A stretch of 64,000 bases of DNA from Delphinus delphis (Eukaryota > Chordata > Mammalia > Artiodactyla > Delphinidae), in the NCBI RefSeq assembly GCF_949987515.2, contig NC_082696.1, forward strand, positions 38,916,431 to 38,980,430. The letters are read 5' to 3'. The translations under genes and the position numbers were made by a program. Below are positions 1 through 10,539 of this stretch, in pieces. Position 1 is the first letter of the stretch. Every line of letters begins with the position of its first letter. Below the pieces are notes generated by a model that had not been told where the DNA came from, searched no databases, and was given only the letters and a program-made list of their open reading frames with translations.

Positions 1-364
1 GGCACCGATCCTCTGTGCGGGAATCTCTCCGCTTTGCCCTCCGCACCCCTGTGGCTGCGCTCTCCTCCGTGTCACTGAAGCTTCCCCGCCTCCCCCCGGG
101 AAGGGGCTTCCTAGGGTGTGGAAACTTTTCCTCCTTCTCAGCTCCCTCCCAGAGGTGCAGGTCCTGTCCCTATTCTTTGTCTCTGTTTTTTCTTTTGCCC
201 TACCCAGGTACGTGGGGGTTTCTTGCCTTTTGGGAGGTCTGAGGTCTTCTGCCAGCGTTCAGTAGGTGTTCTGTAGGAGTTGCTTCACATGTAGATGTAT
301 TTCTGATGTATTTGTGGGGAGGAAGGCGATCTCCACGTCTCACTCCTCCGCCATCTTGGAGGCC
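1..364 (-). mobile_element. LINE-1 5'UTR, antisense, 5' end at right
   Basis: Read on the minus strand this starts with a CAAGATGGCGG block and runs into a GC-rich leader that I recognise as the young artiodactyl/cetacean LINE-1 5'UTR. Landmarks are the CCTACTGAACGCTGGCAGAA region and GTACCTGGGTAGGGCAAAAG. The element's 5' end is near 364 and its ORF1, ORF2 and 3' end would lie to the left, outside the window. A preserved 5' end is unusual, since most L1 copies are 5'-truncated, so the parent insertion could be full length. Local CpG density is far above the surrounding sequence, as expected of an L1 promoter. The 75-codon plus-strand frame here is a by-product of GC content. Family assignment is from memory of the consensus. 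Confidence 0.75.
348..360 (-). promoter_or_regulatory. YY1-like site at LINE-1 5' end
   Basis: The plus strand reads CCGCCATCTTGGA, the reverse complement of the CAAGATGGCGG core bound by YY1. In human L1 a YY1 site at the extreme 5' end positions transcription start. Its place here, within about 15 bases of the inferred 5' end of the element, fits that role. Function is inferred from position and motif only. Confidence 0.5.
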
Positions 365-369
365 TCCCG

Positions 370-2930
370 AGCCTCAATTTTTTTCACCTGTAAAAAATTA
401 ATTCCATTATCCCATTTATTATTAGAAATGTGTTATTATAAAGACAAAGTAATCCCCTCCGTGGATTTACAGAAGAAGAGGGCTAAGACCTTGTCTTAAC
501 TCCGTCTTTGAAAGCCTGGGCAAAAAAGAATGAGTTGTCGACGGAGAGTCCTAAAAGCAGAGTGCAGGGAGGTGGGAGGAAAACTAAGAGCATACAGTAT
601 CGTAAAAGCTAAAGGAAAATTGTTTCCAAGAGGAGTGGTGAACTGTTTTGGCTTTTACTGCTGAAAACTCAAACAGAATGAAAACGGAAAAGTAGCTACT
701 GTATTTAGCAATATGGAGTAGACTGATTACTCTAGTGGATGTTTGATATGAGGGAATATTTGGGAATAGAACTCAGACTGCAGAAAGGTAAGAAAGAAGC
801 AAGGAAAGGGAAGTTATGAATATAAAGCCACACTCTTGGGAAATTTTGCTGTGAAGGGAAATAGGACAATAGCTAAAGGGGACTTGAGGGAAGGTTGTGA
901 AGATGAGAGACATTTAAGACTGTTTATAATACTGATAGAAAAATGGGGCAAGTGGAGAATACAAAAAGTTAAGAGTTCTTGGTAAAGCAGCAGAGAAGGG
1001 GCTTTTAGCATACAGGTTAGGTATTATTGGTCTTGATAAGAGGTGAGGCCCCTTTCCTTTCCTTATTTTGTCCGTAGGCCAGGAGGAGAGGATGGGTACG
1101 GATTGAAGCAGGTTTACAGATTCCTTGTGGGGAGCTGCAGTCCGTGTCTCAGGGCTTGTACTTCTTTGCTAGGCAGGAGACACAGTCACTTGTTGATAAT
1201 TAAATGGGAAACCTGGGACAGGTTATGGAGAAAATTGGAGATTTGATTAGAATAGAGGAAATTAAAAATGGTCGTGAATAATTATCTGACTAGAAAAACA
1301 CCTTGGCAGGCCAGGGGCAAGGGCCAGTTAAGGCTGTTGATTCATGCTTTAGGTACAATTCTGTCTTCCTTACTAGAATGCTAAGGTTTGGGAAGTTAAA
1401 AGGTATGGTTTTTCAGACTTGTCTTACTCAGGTACCAAATAAACATTTTATAATTGGCAATATTGCCCTTAGTTAATAAAGTGTAACATCTTAGTTATCA
1501 AGATCACTGGTAAGCTTTTCCAGTCTTATATTTTAAACTGTTGAAACTATGTCCTGTCTTACGTTTTGTAGTAAAACAATTTAAATACCAAGAGTAAACT
1601 CTTATGTTTCAAGTGATGGGATAGTTTCAAAATTATCTGTAGAACTTTTAAAACTAAATAAGGAACAAAACAGCCTGCCAAAAATATATTTTAATATTTT
1701 TAAGCAACTGAAATGATGCAAATCTTTCATTGTTCTTTAGACCCTACCTTATTTTACACAAATGTTTCAGTTCCTTATGAAATTTGCTTAAATTATTGGA
1801 GTTTGAACCTTGATCCTTGAATTTCTCTTTGTAAAATGAAAAAGTAATGCAATTTTCCATACCTAGATTGGGAGTTAGCTCAATTGGTGGGATAATTTTT
1901 AATGTTAGTGGGTGTTTATATATGTTGGTTAAACACTAATGATTTCACTTTTTTCTATAATAACAGAGGATACTTAGGGATGATTAAGATAGGAACTATT
2001 TCCAAGATTCTGTCTTTTTTCACTTATTTCCGATGCAGCTTTCTATGCTTTAGTGGCCAGGAAGTAGAAGTGGTTTTTCTTTTTCTTGCCAGTAACAGAT
2101 TTTAAAAGACAATTACAGATGTCTTTTTAGTGGGTTTCGGTTTGGCCTGCTAATCCCTTTCTGCTCTATTTCAATTACATTAAAGAGATTCATGTCCACT
2201 GGCTTATGTAACCAATTTTTTATAACATCATCAGCTTTCTTTCTCTCTCACCAGTTTCTAGTATCCTTAAATCATACCCTTAGACTCCTAATACATTATT
2301 GATGGGCAAGATTTTTTTTTCAGAGTGAATTAAAATATCCTAATGATTAGGGTGTTCCCATTCAGTTTTGATTTTTTTTTAATGTTTTTGCCACTTGGAA
2401 AAGATCAGCTCAACAGCTGGATCTTAATTTTAATCATCTTTTGAATTTTTCTTTGTTTTAGTTTCCTTTGACATGATTTCCAAGAACCATCTGCGAGAAT
2501 TTGACAATGGTTGCTCTTTTAGAGATGTGCCTGGATTCTAGCTTGGCTGATTGTGTTTGATTTGAAGTTTCAAAGTGGTTTTTAAAGAATTTGAGGTTCC
2601 TGCATGTATCTTCTGTTTCTATAAAGACACTTGTAATATGAGAGAAATGGGATCTCTTGGAATGTTTACCCTTAAATAATTTAATAAGAATACATTTTGG
2701 GTTTCTTTAATTATTTACATTTTCAAAATCTTTCATGTGTTTTAGCCCACAGAGCACACAGACTTGTCAAAGTATGGTATTTGCAGTGGAGCAGAAGATG
2801 AATGCTTTTGGGATCAGACAGCTAATTCTCTTTCTCTTTTTCAGTCGTTTTAAACTTTTCAGAGTAGTTATGCATAGCTATCGATGTTGTTTGTAATGAA
2901 TCAGTTTCAGTAATTCACAGAAAATAAGTG
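370..2930. other. No gene or clear repeat recognised
   Basis: AT-rich sequence with poly-T and A-rich runs. No frame longer than about 67 codons is seen on either strand and none resembles a known protein. No SINE, LTR or young L1 was recognised. It may contain decayed repeats that need profile searches to see. Confidence 0.5.
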
Positions 2931-2931
2931 G

Positions 2932-2942
2932 GTGCGTGTGTG

Positions 2943-2992
<50 letters not shown>
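2932..2992. repeat. (TG)n microsatellite
   Basis: About 60 bases of TG dinucleotides, starting with imperfect units (TGCG, TGCA) and then about 24 perfect units. Long perfect TG runs are usually length-polymorphic and can adopt Z-DNA. The frame of alternating Cys-Val codons across it is an artefact. Confidence 0.97.
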
Positions 2993-2996
<4 letters not shown>

Positions 2997-3942
2997 CATT
3001 TTCACAATCACCCGTACCAAATCAAACAGCTTTCCTATCTGGGGTTGTATTCAACACCTGCCCAGATATTAGAGCTCCATCTTATTCTTATTACGTGGTC
3101 TTACATTCCTTTGAAAACTGGAGAATTTAATTCTTTCATCTCTCACTTGTAAATTTAAAAAAATTTTAAAATTTATTACTCTATAGATTCTCTACTTGAA
3201 ATGAGCTTATTTTTTATTCATGTTTGTTTAAATCCTGCATCTTTTCTCAAATGGCTTGAGGATACAAGAGTTGAGTTTAAAGAAACTTCAGAAAATAGAG
3301 TTTTGATAGCAAGATGCAGAATGTAATTTATTACACTAAATAGAGTGCTTACAGTGATAAAATATTTATTTGAATTTTTTTTTCCTTTTAATCTGATCTG
3401 GAAGAGGGCAATAAAAATTCAACAGGCCTGAGGTCATTCAGTGATATTTATACACTGATGGAGAAATATAATACTAACTACAGAATCTAGGCAAACAAGG
3501 ATTGAAAGGCAACCTCCATCATCATATAGATTGAAGGTTCAGACATATTCATCTCATAGGAGAAAATATACTTAATAAAATATATTTACTTAGTAAAATC
3601 AATGGAAAGATTTTATATGGCATTCACTGAAATCCTACTAACTGAACTTAATTTACTACTTTGTTATTTTATCTTTTATTATTCTCTGTTTCATATCTTT
3701 TAGTCTCCTCAACTGTTTGGTTAGGTCTCCGAAGGCAGGAACCCTACTTATGCATCTTTGTATTTCCTAAAATATTTCAGAGAAACTAGATAATAGTTAA
3801 CATTCAAAACTTGACTTATTTAATGAGAAAATAAAATTGAGAATGAATGTCTACAGTTAACTTTTTTCTGTACTAAAGGCAAAATTTTGCCTGTGATGCT
3901 ATGTGTACCCGAAAAAACTTAAAACCCTATTTTGAACTGGAT
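2993..3942. other. No gene; possible L2 3' fragment near 3700-3790
   Basis: Mostly AT-rich unassigned sequence. Around 3700-3790 there is a CTCCGAAGGCAGGAACC...TTTGTATTTCC pattern like the 3' end of ancient LINE-2 copies (normally TCCTTGAGGGCAGGGAC followed by TTTGTATCCCC). That call is weak because the match is short and diverged. Confidence 0.35.
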
Positions 3943-4625
3943 GAAAGACCATAAGCTCACCTCTTCGCATGGTCACAGCAAATTTACAACTATTTACAGA
4001 AAAACTATGGATGTAAAATGAAGATATAAAGAAGGAACCACAGGGACATGGGTAGGTGTGGCAGAGTTTTGATATAGTTAAGTTCCATAACCACAGGTGG
4101 GTGACCCATAAACAGGAGAATAATTAAAATTACAGAGGTTCTCCCAGAGGTGTGAGGGGTCTGAGTCCCACATCGGGTGCCCCGGCCCGGGGTTGCTGCA
4201 CCAAGAAGATGAGCCCCCAGAACGTTTGGCTGCAAAGGCCAGTAGCGCTTACTTTCTGGAGTCCCAGAGGGCTGGGGGAAATCGAGATTCCTCTCTTAAA
4301 TGGGGCACACAAAACCTTAGACGTTCTAAGACCCAGGTCCGAAACAGTAATTTGAAAGGAGACTGGGTCAGACCGAGCTGATCTGGAGAGTTTCCTGCCT
4401 ATTAGCACAGGGACACAGCCTCACCCCAGCCAACAGCCTGGCGGTGCTAGTACTGGGATGCTTGTCAGGCAACTAACTGGGCAGAGACGCAGCCCCATCC
4501 ACCAGCAGATGGGCTGCCTTAAGACCCTCAGAACCCACAGGCACCCCTGGGCATGGCTCCGCCCACCAGAGGGCCCAGGACCCAGCCCCACATGCCAGTG
4601 CACGGACTCAGGACCCTGAGGGCCC
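3943..4625 (+). mobile_element. LINE-1 5'UTR fragment, sense (left arm of inverted pair)
   Basis: This piece matches, in reverse complement and with divergence, the sequence at about 5520-6195. Shared blocks include GACCATAAGCTCACCT (3947-3962), ACTATTTACAG, GGTGACCCA, GCACCAAGAAGA, CCCCCAGAACGTTTG and GTAATTTGAAAGG. I recognise the shared unit as an older carnivore/artiodactyl-type LINE-1 5'UTR. The first bases, including the CAAGATGG start, are missing or decayed here. After about 4390 the copy appears to have lost an internal segment relative to the right arm, then continues as GC-rich leader with repeated CCCACCAG motifs. No ORF1 or ORF2 follows. Confidence 0.65.
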
Positions 4626-5301
4626 TGTAGTCAGAGACTCCAGGACCGAGCTCTGGCGGGCCACAGAGCTGCTGTGGTCCTGCTTACTGGTAAGTTGGGG
4701 CTGGGGCCCAGGGTATCCTTGGGCTGGTGTCCACACGCTGGTGAATAAGGCGGGAACCTGAGGAGAGTGCCAGCCTTGGGGTGGGCAGAGCCAGGCCCCG
4801 GGGCTCCTGAGCTGGTGCTGGTCCGCTGGTGGGTGAGGCTGGTCCAGGGCCTAGTGCCGGCCCCCTGGTGGGCGGAGCAGGGTCCCAAGGTCTCTGGCTG
4901 TAATTCCCTGCAAATCCTGGCGGCTACCTGAAGGTTCCGGGTGTCCTGGGGCTACTGCTGGAGCACTGGTGGGAGGGGCTGGTCCCTGGCCCTCTCGTGT
5001 GGTGGCTGTGTTCTCAGGTGGCTGGGAGGTCAGGGGTTACTAATGCAGGTGGCCTGTCGGGTGAGTGACATGGCCTGAAGTATCCCAGTTCTGGCGCCTA
5101 TAGGCTGGTGGGCGGGGCCAGGTTCCTGCTTCGAGGAAGGACTCCAGAATGGCACTGACCAGCACCAGTGCGCTTGTGGTACAACGAGCTCCCCAAAATG
5201 GCTACTGTCAGCATCTGTAGCCCCAGGGTGAGCTCCAGTTGCCTCCAGCCTATCCAGGAGACTCTCCTAGACCAGCAGGTGGGTCTGACCCAGGTTCCTT
5301 T

Positions 5302-5518
5302 CTTTTTATTTATTTATTTATTCTTTTGCGGTACGCGGGCCTTTCACTGTTGTGGGCTCTCCCGTTGCGGAGCACAGGCTTCGGACGCGCAGGCTCAGCG
5401 GCCATGGCTCACGGGCCCAGCCGCTCCGCGGCATGTGGGATCTTCCCGGACCGGGGCACGAACCTGTGTCCCCTGCATCGGCAGGCGGACTCTCAACCAC
5501 TGCGCCACCAGGGAAGCC
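5302..5518 (-). mobile_element. CHR-type tRNA-derived SINE, antisense
   Basis: The reverse complement begins GGGCTTCCCTGGTGGCGCAG, contains the RNA polymerase III box-B-like GGTTCGTGCC segment, and ends GCGTACCGCAAAAG followed by an A/T-rich tail (TTTATTTATT on the plus strand). It is flanked by a 13-bp target-site duplication, CCCAGGTTCCTTT, at 5289-5301 and 5519-5531. The insertion therefore landed inside the older L1 5'UTR. Frames of 60-130 codons across it are SINE artefacts. Confidence 0.95.
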
Positions 5519-5680
5519 CCCAGGTTCCTTTCAAATTACCGCTTCTGACCTGGGTCCCAGAGCATGTGAGATTTTGTGTGCACCCAGTAAGGGTGGAGTC
5601 TATTTCCTATAGCTCTCTGCGTCCCGTCCCCTGAAAGATTGCACCGCTGGCCTTCAAAGCAAACGTTCTGGGGGCTGGTC

Positions 5681-5891
5681 GTCGTTTTTTTTTTTTTTGC
5701 GGTATGCGGGCCTCTCACTGTTGTGGCCTCTCCCGTTGCGCGGAGCACAGGCTCCGGACGCGCAGGCTCAGCGGCCATGGCTCATGGGCCCAGCCGCTCC
5801 GCGGGATGTGGGTCCTCCCAGAACCGGGGCACGAGCCCGTGTCCCCTGCATCGGCAGGCGGACTCTCAACCGGTGCGACTCCAGGGAATCC
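5681..5891 (-). mobile_element. CHR-type SINE, antisense, second insertion
   Basis: A near-full SINE on the minus strand with poly-T (plus strand) at 5685-5698 as its tail. CTGGGGGCTGGTC flanks it at 5668-5680 and 5892-5904 as a 13-bp target-site duplication, possibly 16 bp with one mismatch. It differs from its neighbour by a CG insertion in TTGCGCGGAGC and by a decayed head (CTCCAGGGAATCCC instead of CCACCAGGGAAGCCC). Independent mutations and different target duplications show two separate insertions rather than a local duplication. Confidence 0.94.
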
Positions 5892-6198
5892 CTGGGGGCT
5901 GGTCTTCTTGGTGCAGGACTCCCAGGCTGGGGAGAATAATGTGGGGCTCAGAGCCCTCACTCCTCTGGTAGAACCTCCGCAATTGTAATTATCCTCCCCT
6001 TGTGGGTCACCAACATATGGTTCTTGACTATACCGCATCTCTGCCCCTCCTACCTGCCTCGTGGTTTCTAATTTCTATTTTTACTTGTAGAAGATATTTT
6101 TCTGCTAGTCTTCAGGCTTTTCTTATCAATAGTTGCTCTGTAAATAGCTATAATTTTGGTGTGCCTGTGGAATGAGGTGAGCTTATGGTCTTCCTTTT

Positions 6199-6212
6199 CC
6201 ACCATCTTGGCC
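6199..6212 (-). promoter_or_regulatory. YY1-like site at 5' end of the right L1 5'UTR arm
   Basis: The plus strand reads CCACCATCTTGGCC, a CCAAGATGG core on the minus strand, at the extreme 5' end of the antisense L1 5'UTR. This is the position of the YY1 site in other L1 promoters. It differs at one base from the site at 348-360 (GGTGG rather than GGCGG after CAAGA-T). Activity is not shown. Confidence 0.4.
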
Positions 6213-6391
6213 ACCGACCTGTCCTGGCCTAGCGTTTTCTTACGTTGTCAGAACTTTGATGCTTTTTCATAAGTTTACAAATATTTTACCCAGAATTTTT
6301 AGTTGGTTGTTTGCTATGGAAAGGTTTTTCTAAATAACCTAGCCTCTATTTATCAGAGGTGGAAGGGTGACAGAGACCACCAAGATGCTCA

Positions 6392-6852
6392 TTGTATTAG
6401 TTTGATAGGGCTGCTGTAACAGAGAGCCACAAACTGGGTAGTTTAGAACAATAGAAATGTATTGTCTCATAGTTCTGCAGGCAGAAAGCCTAAAATCAAG
6501 TTTCAGCAGGGCTGTGTTCCCTCTTAAGGTGCTAGGGAAGGATCTGTTCCAGATCTCGCCTGGCTTCTAATTGCCTCTGGCATTTCTTGGCTTGTAGATA
6601 GCTGTCTTTTCCCTATGTCTCTTCCTGTGATGTTCTCCTGTGTCCACGTACGTCTGTCTCTGTGTTCAAATTTTGCCCTTTCTATAAGGACACCAGTCAG
6701 ATTGGATTAGGGCTCATGCTAATGACGTCATTTGAACTTGATTACCTGTGTAGAGACCTAATTTCCAAATCCTATCACATTCTAAGATACTGGGGGTTAT
6801 ATATGTTAGAACACTAACAAATACTTTTGGGGGGGACACAATTCAAATCTTA
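6392..6852 (-). mobile_element. MaLR-type solo LTR (MLT1/MST-like), antisense
   Basis: Begins TGTATTAGTTTGATAGGGCTGCTGTAAC and passes through CACAAACTGGGTAGTTTAGAAC, TTCTATAAGGACACCAGTC and TTTGGGGGGGACACAATTCA, the reverse-complement order of MaLR LTRs of the ERV-L group. The left flank ATGCTCA (6385-6391) recurs at 6853-6859, consistent with a 5-7 bp target duplication. About 460 bp and apparently complete, with no internal retroviral sequence attached, so a solo LTR. Confidence 0.8.
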
Positions 6853-6859
6853 ATGCTCA

Positions 6860-7545
6860 CCAACCGCATTTCCTCTTCATGGGCATCCTGAAGGCAAGAT
6901 TTCCTGATCCCTGTCGCAGTTGGTTCAGGCCATCTGCTTCTGGCCAGATGAATGTGGTGGAAGTGATGTCTACTCTTACTAGACCTAGTCATAAAGTCTC
7001 TTGGATGTTGTCCTTCAGCTTTGCTCTTTACTCATTGGCTGCCTGAATGCAGAGGACACTGAGGAAGCCCTGGAAGGTCTCAGCAACACAAGATGGAGAA
7101 GCCAGATATCAAATCACCAGGAAAGGCCAGTTGCATTTGGCAAAACCCATTTGGACTGTGATGCGAGTGAAAAACATATGCTTGTTGAATGAAGGAATAA
7201 TCAATGATAAGTCTTACTCTTAACTCATAGTAGCTTCTGTTGTATCTCATGCCTCTGCCTTATTTCTCATTGATCTTAGGGCCAGAAAATCTCATTTGAA
7301 AAATGCTTCTTTTTGATTAACATCCTGCTTTGTTGAGTTATAGCACAGCAGGTTTTTATAGCAAATAAAGCACTCTAGTGAAAAAATTCCCCTCTAGTTT
7401 CATAGCAGTTGATATTGTCAAAATAGTTTCATAATAAAGGTAGTTCCATTTATTTTATATAAGCATAAAAGCAGTATTATAGTGTAATAGTGCTCATGCT
7501 TATTCATCACTTGATGCTCTCATATATAAATTAGATTTTGTCTTA
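6860..7545. other. No gene recognised
   Basis: Unassigned. Only short frames are present; the 63-codon one at 7001-7192 has no recognisable domain. Confidence 0.45.
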
Positions 7546-7557
7546 CAGGATCAATTT

Positions 7558-7902
7558 TTTATGTAATTAAATTTTTTATTGGAGTGTAGTGGCTGTACAA
7601 TATTATGTCACAGGTGTACAATATAGTGATTCACAATTTTTAAAGGTTATACTCCATTTATTAGTTATTATAAAATATGGGCTATATTCCCCATGTTGTA
7701 CAATATATCCTTGTAGCTTTCTTTATATCTAATAGTTTGTACCTCTTAGTCCCTTACCTCCATATTGCCCCTCCCCCTTCCCTCTCCCCACTGGTAACCA
7801 CTAGTTTATTCTCTGTATCTGTGAGTCTGCTTCTTTTTTGTTATATTCACTAGTGTGTTGTATTTTTTAGATTCTACATATAAGTGATATCATACAGTAC
7901 TG
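7558..7902 (-). mobile_element. 5'-truncated LINE-1, antisense 3' end
   Basis: Contains the reversed artiodactyl L1 3' region: TTTTTTATTGGAGTGTAGT at the tail side, then TATATTCCCCATGTTGTAC, CCCCACTGGTAACCACTAG and TTAGATTCTACATATAAGTG. Flanking CAGGATCAATTT (7546-7557) and CAGGGTCAATTT (7903-7914) form a 12-bp target duplication with one mismatch, so this is a severely truncated insertion of about 345 bp. Confidence 0.82.
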
Positions 7903-7914
7903 CAGGGTCAATTT

Positions 7915-9224
7915 AAAAGATATTATACCTTATCAAATTTATTATAAGCACTCTGCCTTTGAAATATGACATCTATAATTTTCCTAAGTTTTAGATAAAA
8001 TAAGAAGGTCACATACGCACACACATACATGCACACACACACCCCTCTATGTATTTCTGGATTTTGTTCTGATATAAAATATATCAACTTCAAGATTTGT
8101 ACTTGTACAATGTACTGGGTCAATTCTAGGTCACAGAAGAAGTGTGTTTGTTGAGTCTGGTACCAAATAGTGGAAAATGAATGAAAAATAAGAACAAAGG
8201 CAAAAATATTGAAAAGTATCAGAAAATGATAGCTTATAAAATTCTTGAGAATCTGTTTTTTTAAAAAAGTTTCTAAGTAGGTCACATTTCCCTCCATGTT
8301 ACAGCACCAAAAACAGTTGCCATTTTTTAAACCTGTGATTTTACTTTTAAGGATTATTTTTGCTTCATCTTTTCTGTTGTTAAGGAGGGTGTGGTAATGA
8401 ATTACCATTGCTTTTTGAATAGCTGAAGTCATCTCATTACTCATGTATGTAAGATATTACCAGGTTAAATAGTTACCCTGTTGTGGAGGGTATATATTTT
8501 TATTTCAAGATATAAAGTTCTATTACATTGTAATAGAAAAAAGTTCAACAAGTAAGATTTTCACTGTGAGAAAGAATTTACATGGATGTTTTAAGGATTG
8601 AATGTAGCATTAAGGATTGAAGGAGAATTAATCTTCCAAGAAGAGTAGTAGTAACATATTTCTTCATAATATTTAAAAACCAGGCAAGGCAGAACATTAC
8701 AAAATCAGTGTTAGAAGATTATCTGGTATACTCAGGGATATGGAACGTAAAGCCTGGGACACCTATTTTAGCCTTCACCAAGTTTTACTGCTTATTATGC
8801 TTGTAGAGGAAAGGAGATGAGGAAAAACTACAGCTCTTAAAATATTTTTCAGTATAAAAGTTTGCCTCTTACAGTGGAGCTAGGGTATAGAACCATTGTC
8901 TCATTGTACGGGAGTGCATTTCTGATAATCATTAATGAAATTTCCTTATATGACACACCATTTGCTGGAACAGATACATCATTTTAGACAATTATTTAAA
9001 AATACACACTCAATGGAAAATCCTGCTAGTGATTTGTTTTAGTTTAAGCCCACAAGGAACTGCTATGCCCCTGTACTTATGTTTTTTGAGTCAAATCAAG
9101 ACAGGTTGTTCTCTATAAACTGATCAGGAGGTCAATCAAGCAGTAATGTCAAGATCTTCTATTGCTTCAGAGACCTTAAGTGGTCAGGACCGAATTTTCA
9201 AGTGAGTAACTGTTTAGGTCTTGT
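7915..9224. other. No gene; longest open frame of the window is here but looks random
   Basis: A 173-codon minus-strand frame (7923-8444) has AT-biased composition (rich in Ile, Phe, Lys, Asn), crosses a CA repeat at about 8017-8043 as Cys-Val-Tyr residues, and shows no domain or signal I recognise. I do not call it a gene. The rest of the interval has no recognised repeat. Confidence 0.5.
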
Positions 9225-9233
9225 CAGTTACAG

Positions 9234-9472
9234 GTTTTTTTTTCTGTTTTAATTGGGGTATAGTTGTTTTACAATGTTGTGTTCGTTTTTACTGTACAGC
9301 GAAGTGGAGTTCCCTGTGCTATATGGCAGGTTCTTATTAGTTATCTATTTTGTACATATTAGTGTATATATGTCAATCCCAATCTCCCAGTTCATCACAC
9401 CTCCCCACCCCCTGCTTTCCCCCCTTGGTGTCCATACGTTGGTTCTCTACACCTGTGTCTCTGTTTCATTGG
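9234..9472 (-). mobile_element. 5'-truncated LINE-1, antisense 3' end
   Basis: Poly-T at 9235-9242 followed by AATTGGGGTATAGTTG, TTTACAATGTTGTG, TCCCTGTGCTATATGGCAGG and GTTCTCTACACCTGTGTCTC, the reversed L1 3' end seen across cetaceans and ruminants. CAGTTACAG flanks it at 9225-9233 and 9473-9481 as a 9-bp target duplication. About 240 bp, without L1 coding sequence. Confidence 0.85.
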
Positions 9473-9481
9473 CAGTTACAG

Positions 9482-10535
9482 TTAACTAGAATAAATTTTG
9501 CACATTAATTTGTTGGTAAATTGAGATAGGTATTAGAACGATGTTCTCAAAGAAGTTGCTTGGATGCAACAACTTGGATTATGGGGTTAAAAATGATTAT
9601 TTGTAATATGATACTTGTAATCTTGAATTATTAGTTTTTACCAGAAGCTGTGTTGTCAGCCAAGTTCTTGCAGTAGAAACTTAGTGTTTGTGGTCTACAC
9701 TGTCCAAGTCCAGTGATGATGGTTGATCCAACCAAATAGGGTGATTGACTGCCTTCACTTTGCACTTTGTAGCCACTGAATGGAAACTCAGTATATTTGA
9801 TAGAATTTCAAATGCAGATGAAGAACTGCCCACTTTTAATAAAGTTCTAAAACATCAAAAAGTTGGAATTTTAAAAAATTTCATAGTTTGAAACATCAGT
9901 ACTCAAGGAGAGCAAACGATCATTCTATAAGGCTCTTAACTTGAGTGGAGTACTAAGACAGATATTAACTTATAAAAACTGAAATAATCTTTCATGAAGT
10001 CTTAGGAGTGGCACTAGAATTAACTAAAGTAAGCAAGCCACAGTCTCTAGGTATGCACAAAAGCGTGAAAATCATTAAATGGTTGCTTAAGAATTTGCAA
10101 ATCTCTGCTTCCAGTCAAACCTTATTGAACTCCTCCATTTGCAAATATCTTAGATTCAGAGATCTCACTCTCTTCAATAACTGTTCTGCTTCCATTTGTC
10201 TCCTGTTGTTTCTTCTTCTCAACCTGACATTTGTCCTCATGGCCACAACATCTCCACTTTCTCTCAATTAAACAGCTCTTTCCTGGCTCTACTTTTTTCT
10301 TCTACTCCTTGTGCTTTCACTATCCTCACCTAACCAGTTATTTTCCTGCCACAATTGAAAGCAGTTACATCTGTTTCTAATTTGGGTTCAAAAACTACCC
10401 GAGTTGGTGTGGAACATTGCTTACATATGCATATTGAAGTTATACAACAGTTTATGACTTTCATTCTAAGCTGTGCCCTCAATACTTCTCAATATTACTT
10501 CTACTTGCCTTCAGTGGTCCCCTTTTCCATTATTT
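9482..10535. other. No gene recognised
   Basis: Unassigned sequence with a pyrimidine-rich stretch at about 10195-10330. The 87-codon frame at 10008-10271 is unsupported by any motif. Confidence 0.45.
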
Positions 10536-10539
10536 TCTG

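Larger units (their letters stand above)
4630..6220 (-). mobile_element. LINE-1 5'UTR fragment, antisense (right arm), split by two SINEs
   Basis: On the minus strand this begins near 6216 with CCAAGATGGTGG, continues through CATAAGCTCACC, GCTATTTACAGAGC and the block at 5905-6000, and ends in the GC-rich leader at about 4630. It carries the same unit as the left arm in opposite orientation, about 1.1 kb once the SINEs are removed. CHR SINEs interrupt it at 5302-5518 and 5681-5891. As with the left arm, no LINE-1 coding sequence is attached. The exact meeting point of the arms, about 4620-4660, is uncertain by tens of bases. Confidence 0.65.

Noticed and set aside
2936..3130. Frame beginning with alternating Cys and Val residues
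   Set aside because: Translation of the (TG)n microsatellite.
5168..6038. Cluster of overlapping 60-131 codon frames on both strands
   Set aside because: All lie within CpG-rich SINE and L1 leader sequence. The same peptides recur at 13325-13671 and 48912-49196 wherever a CHR SINE occurs.
7923..8444. 173-codon minus-strand open frame, the longest in the window
   Set aside because: Composition follows the local AT content, it crosses a CA microsatellite, and it shows no domain, signal peptide or periodicity that I recognise. A frame of this length is not surprising in 64 kb of AT-rich DNA.
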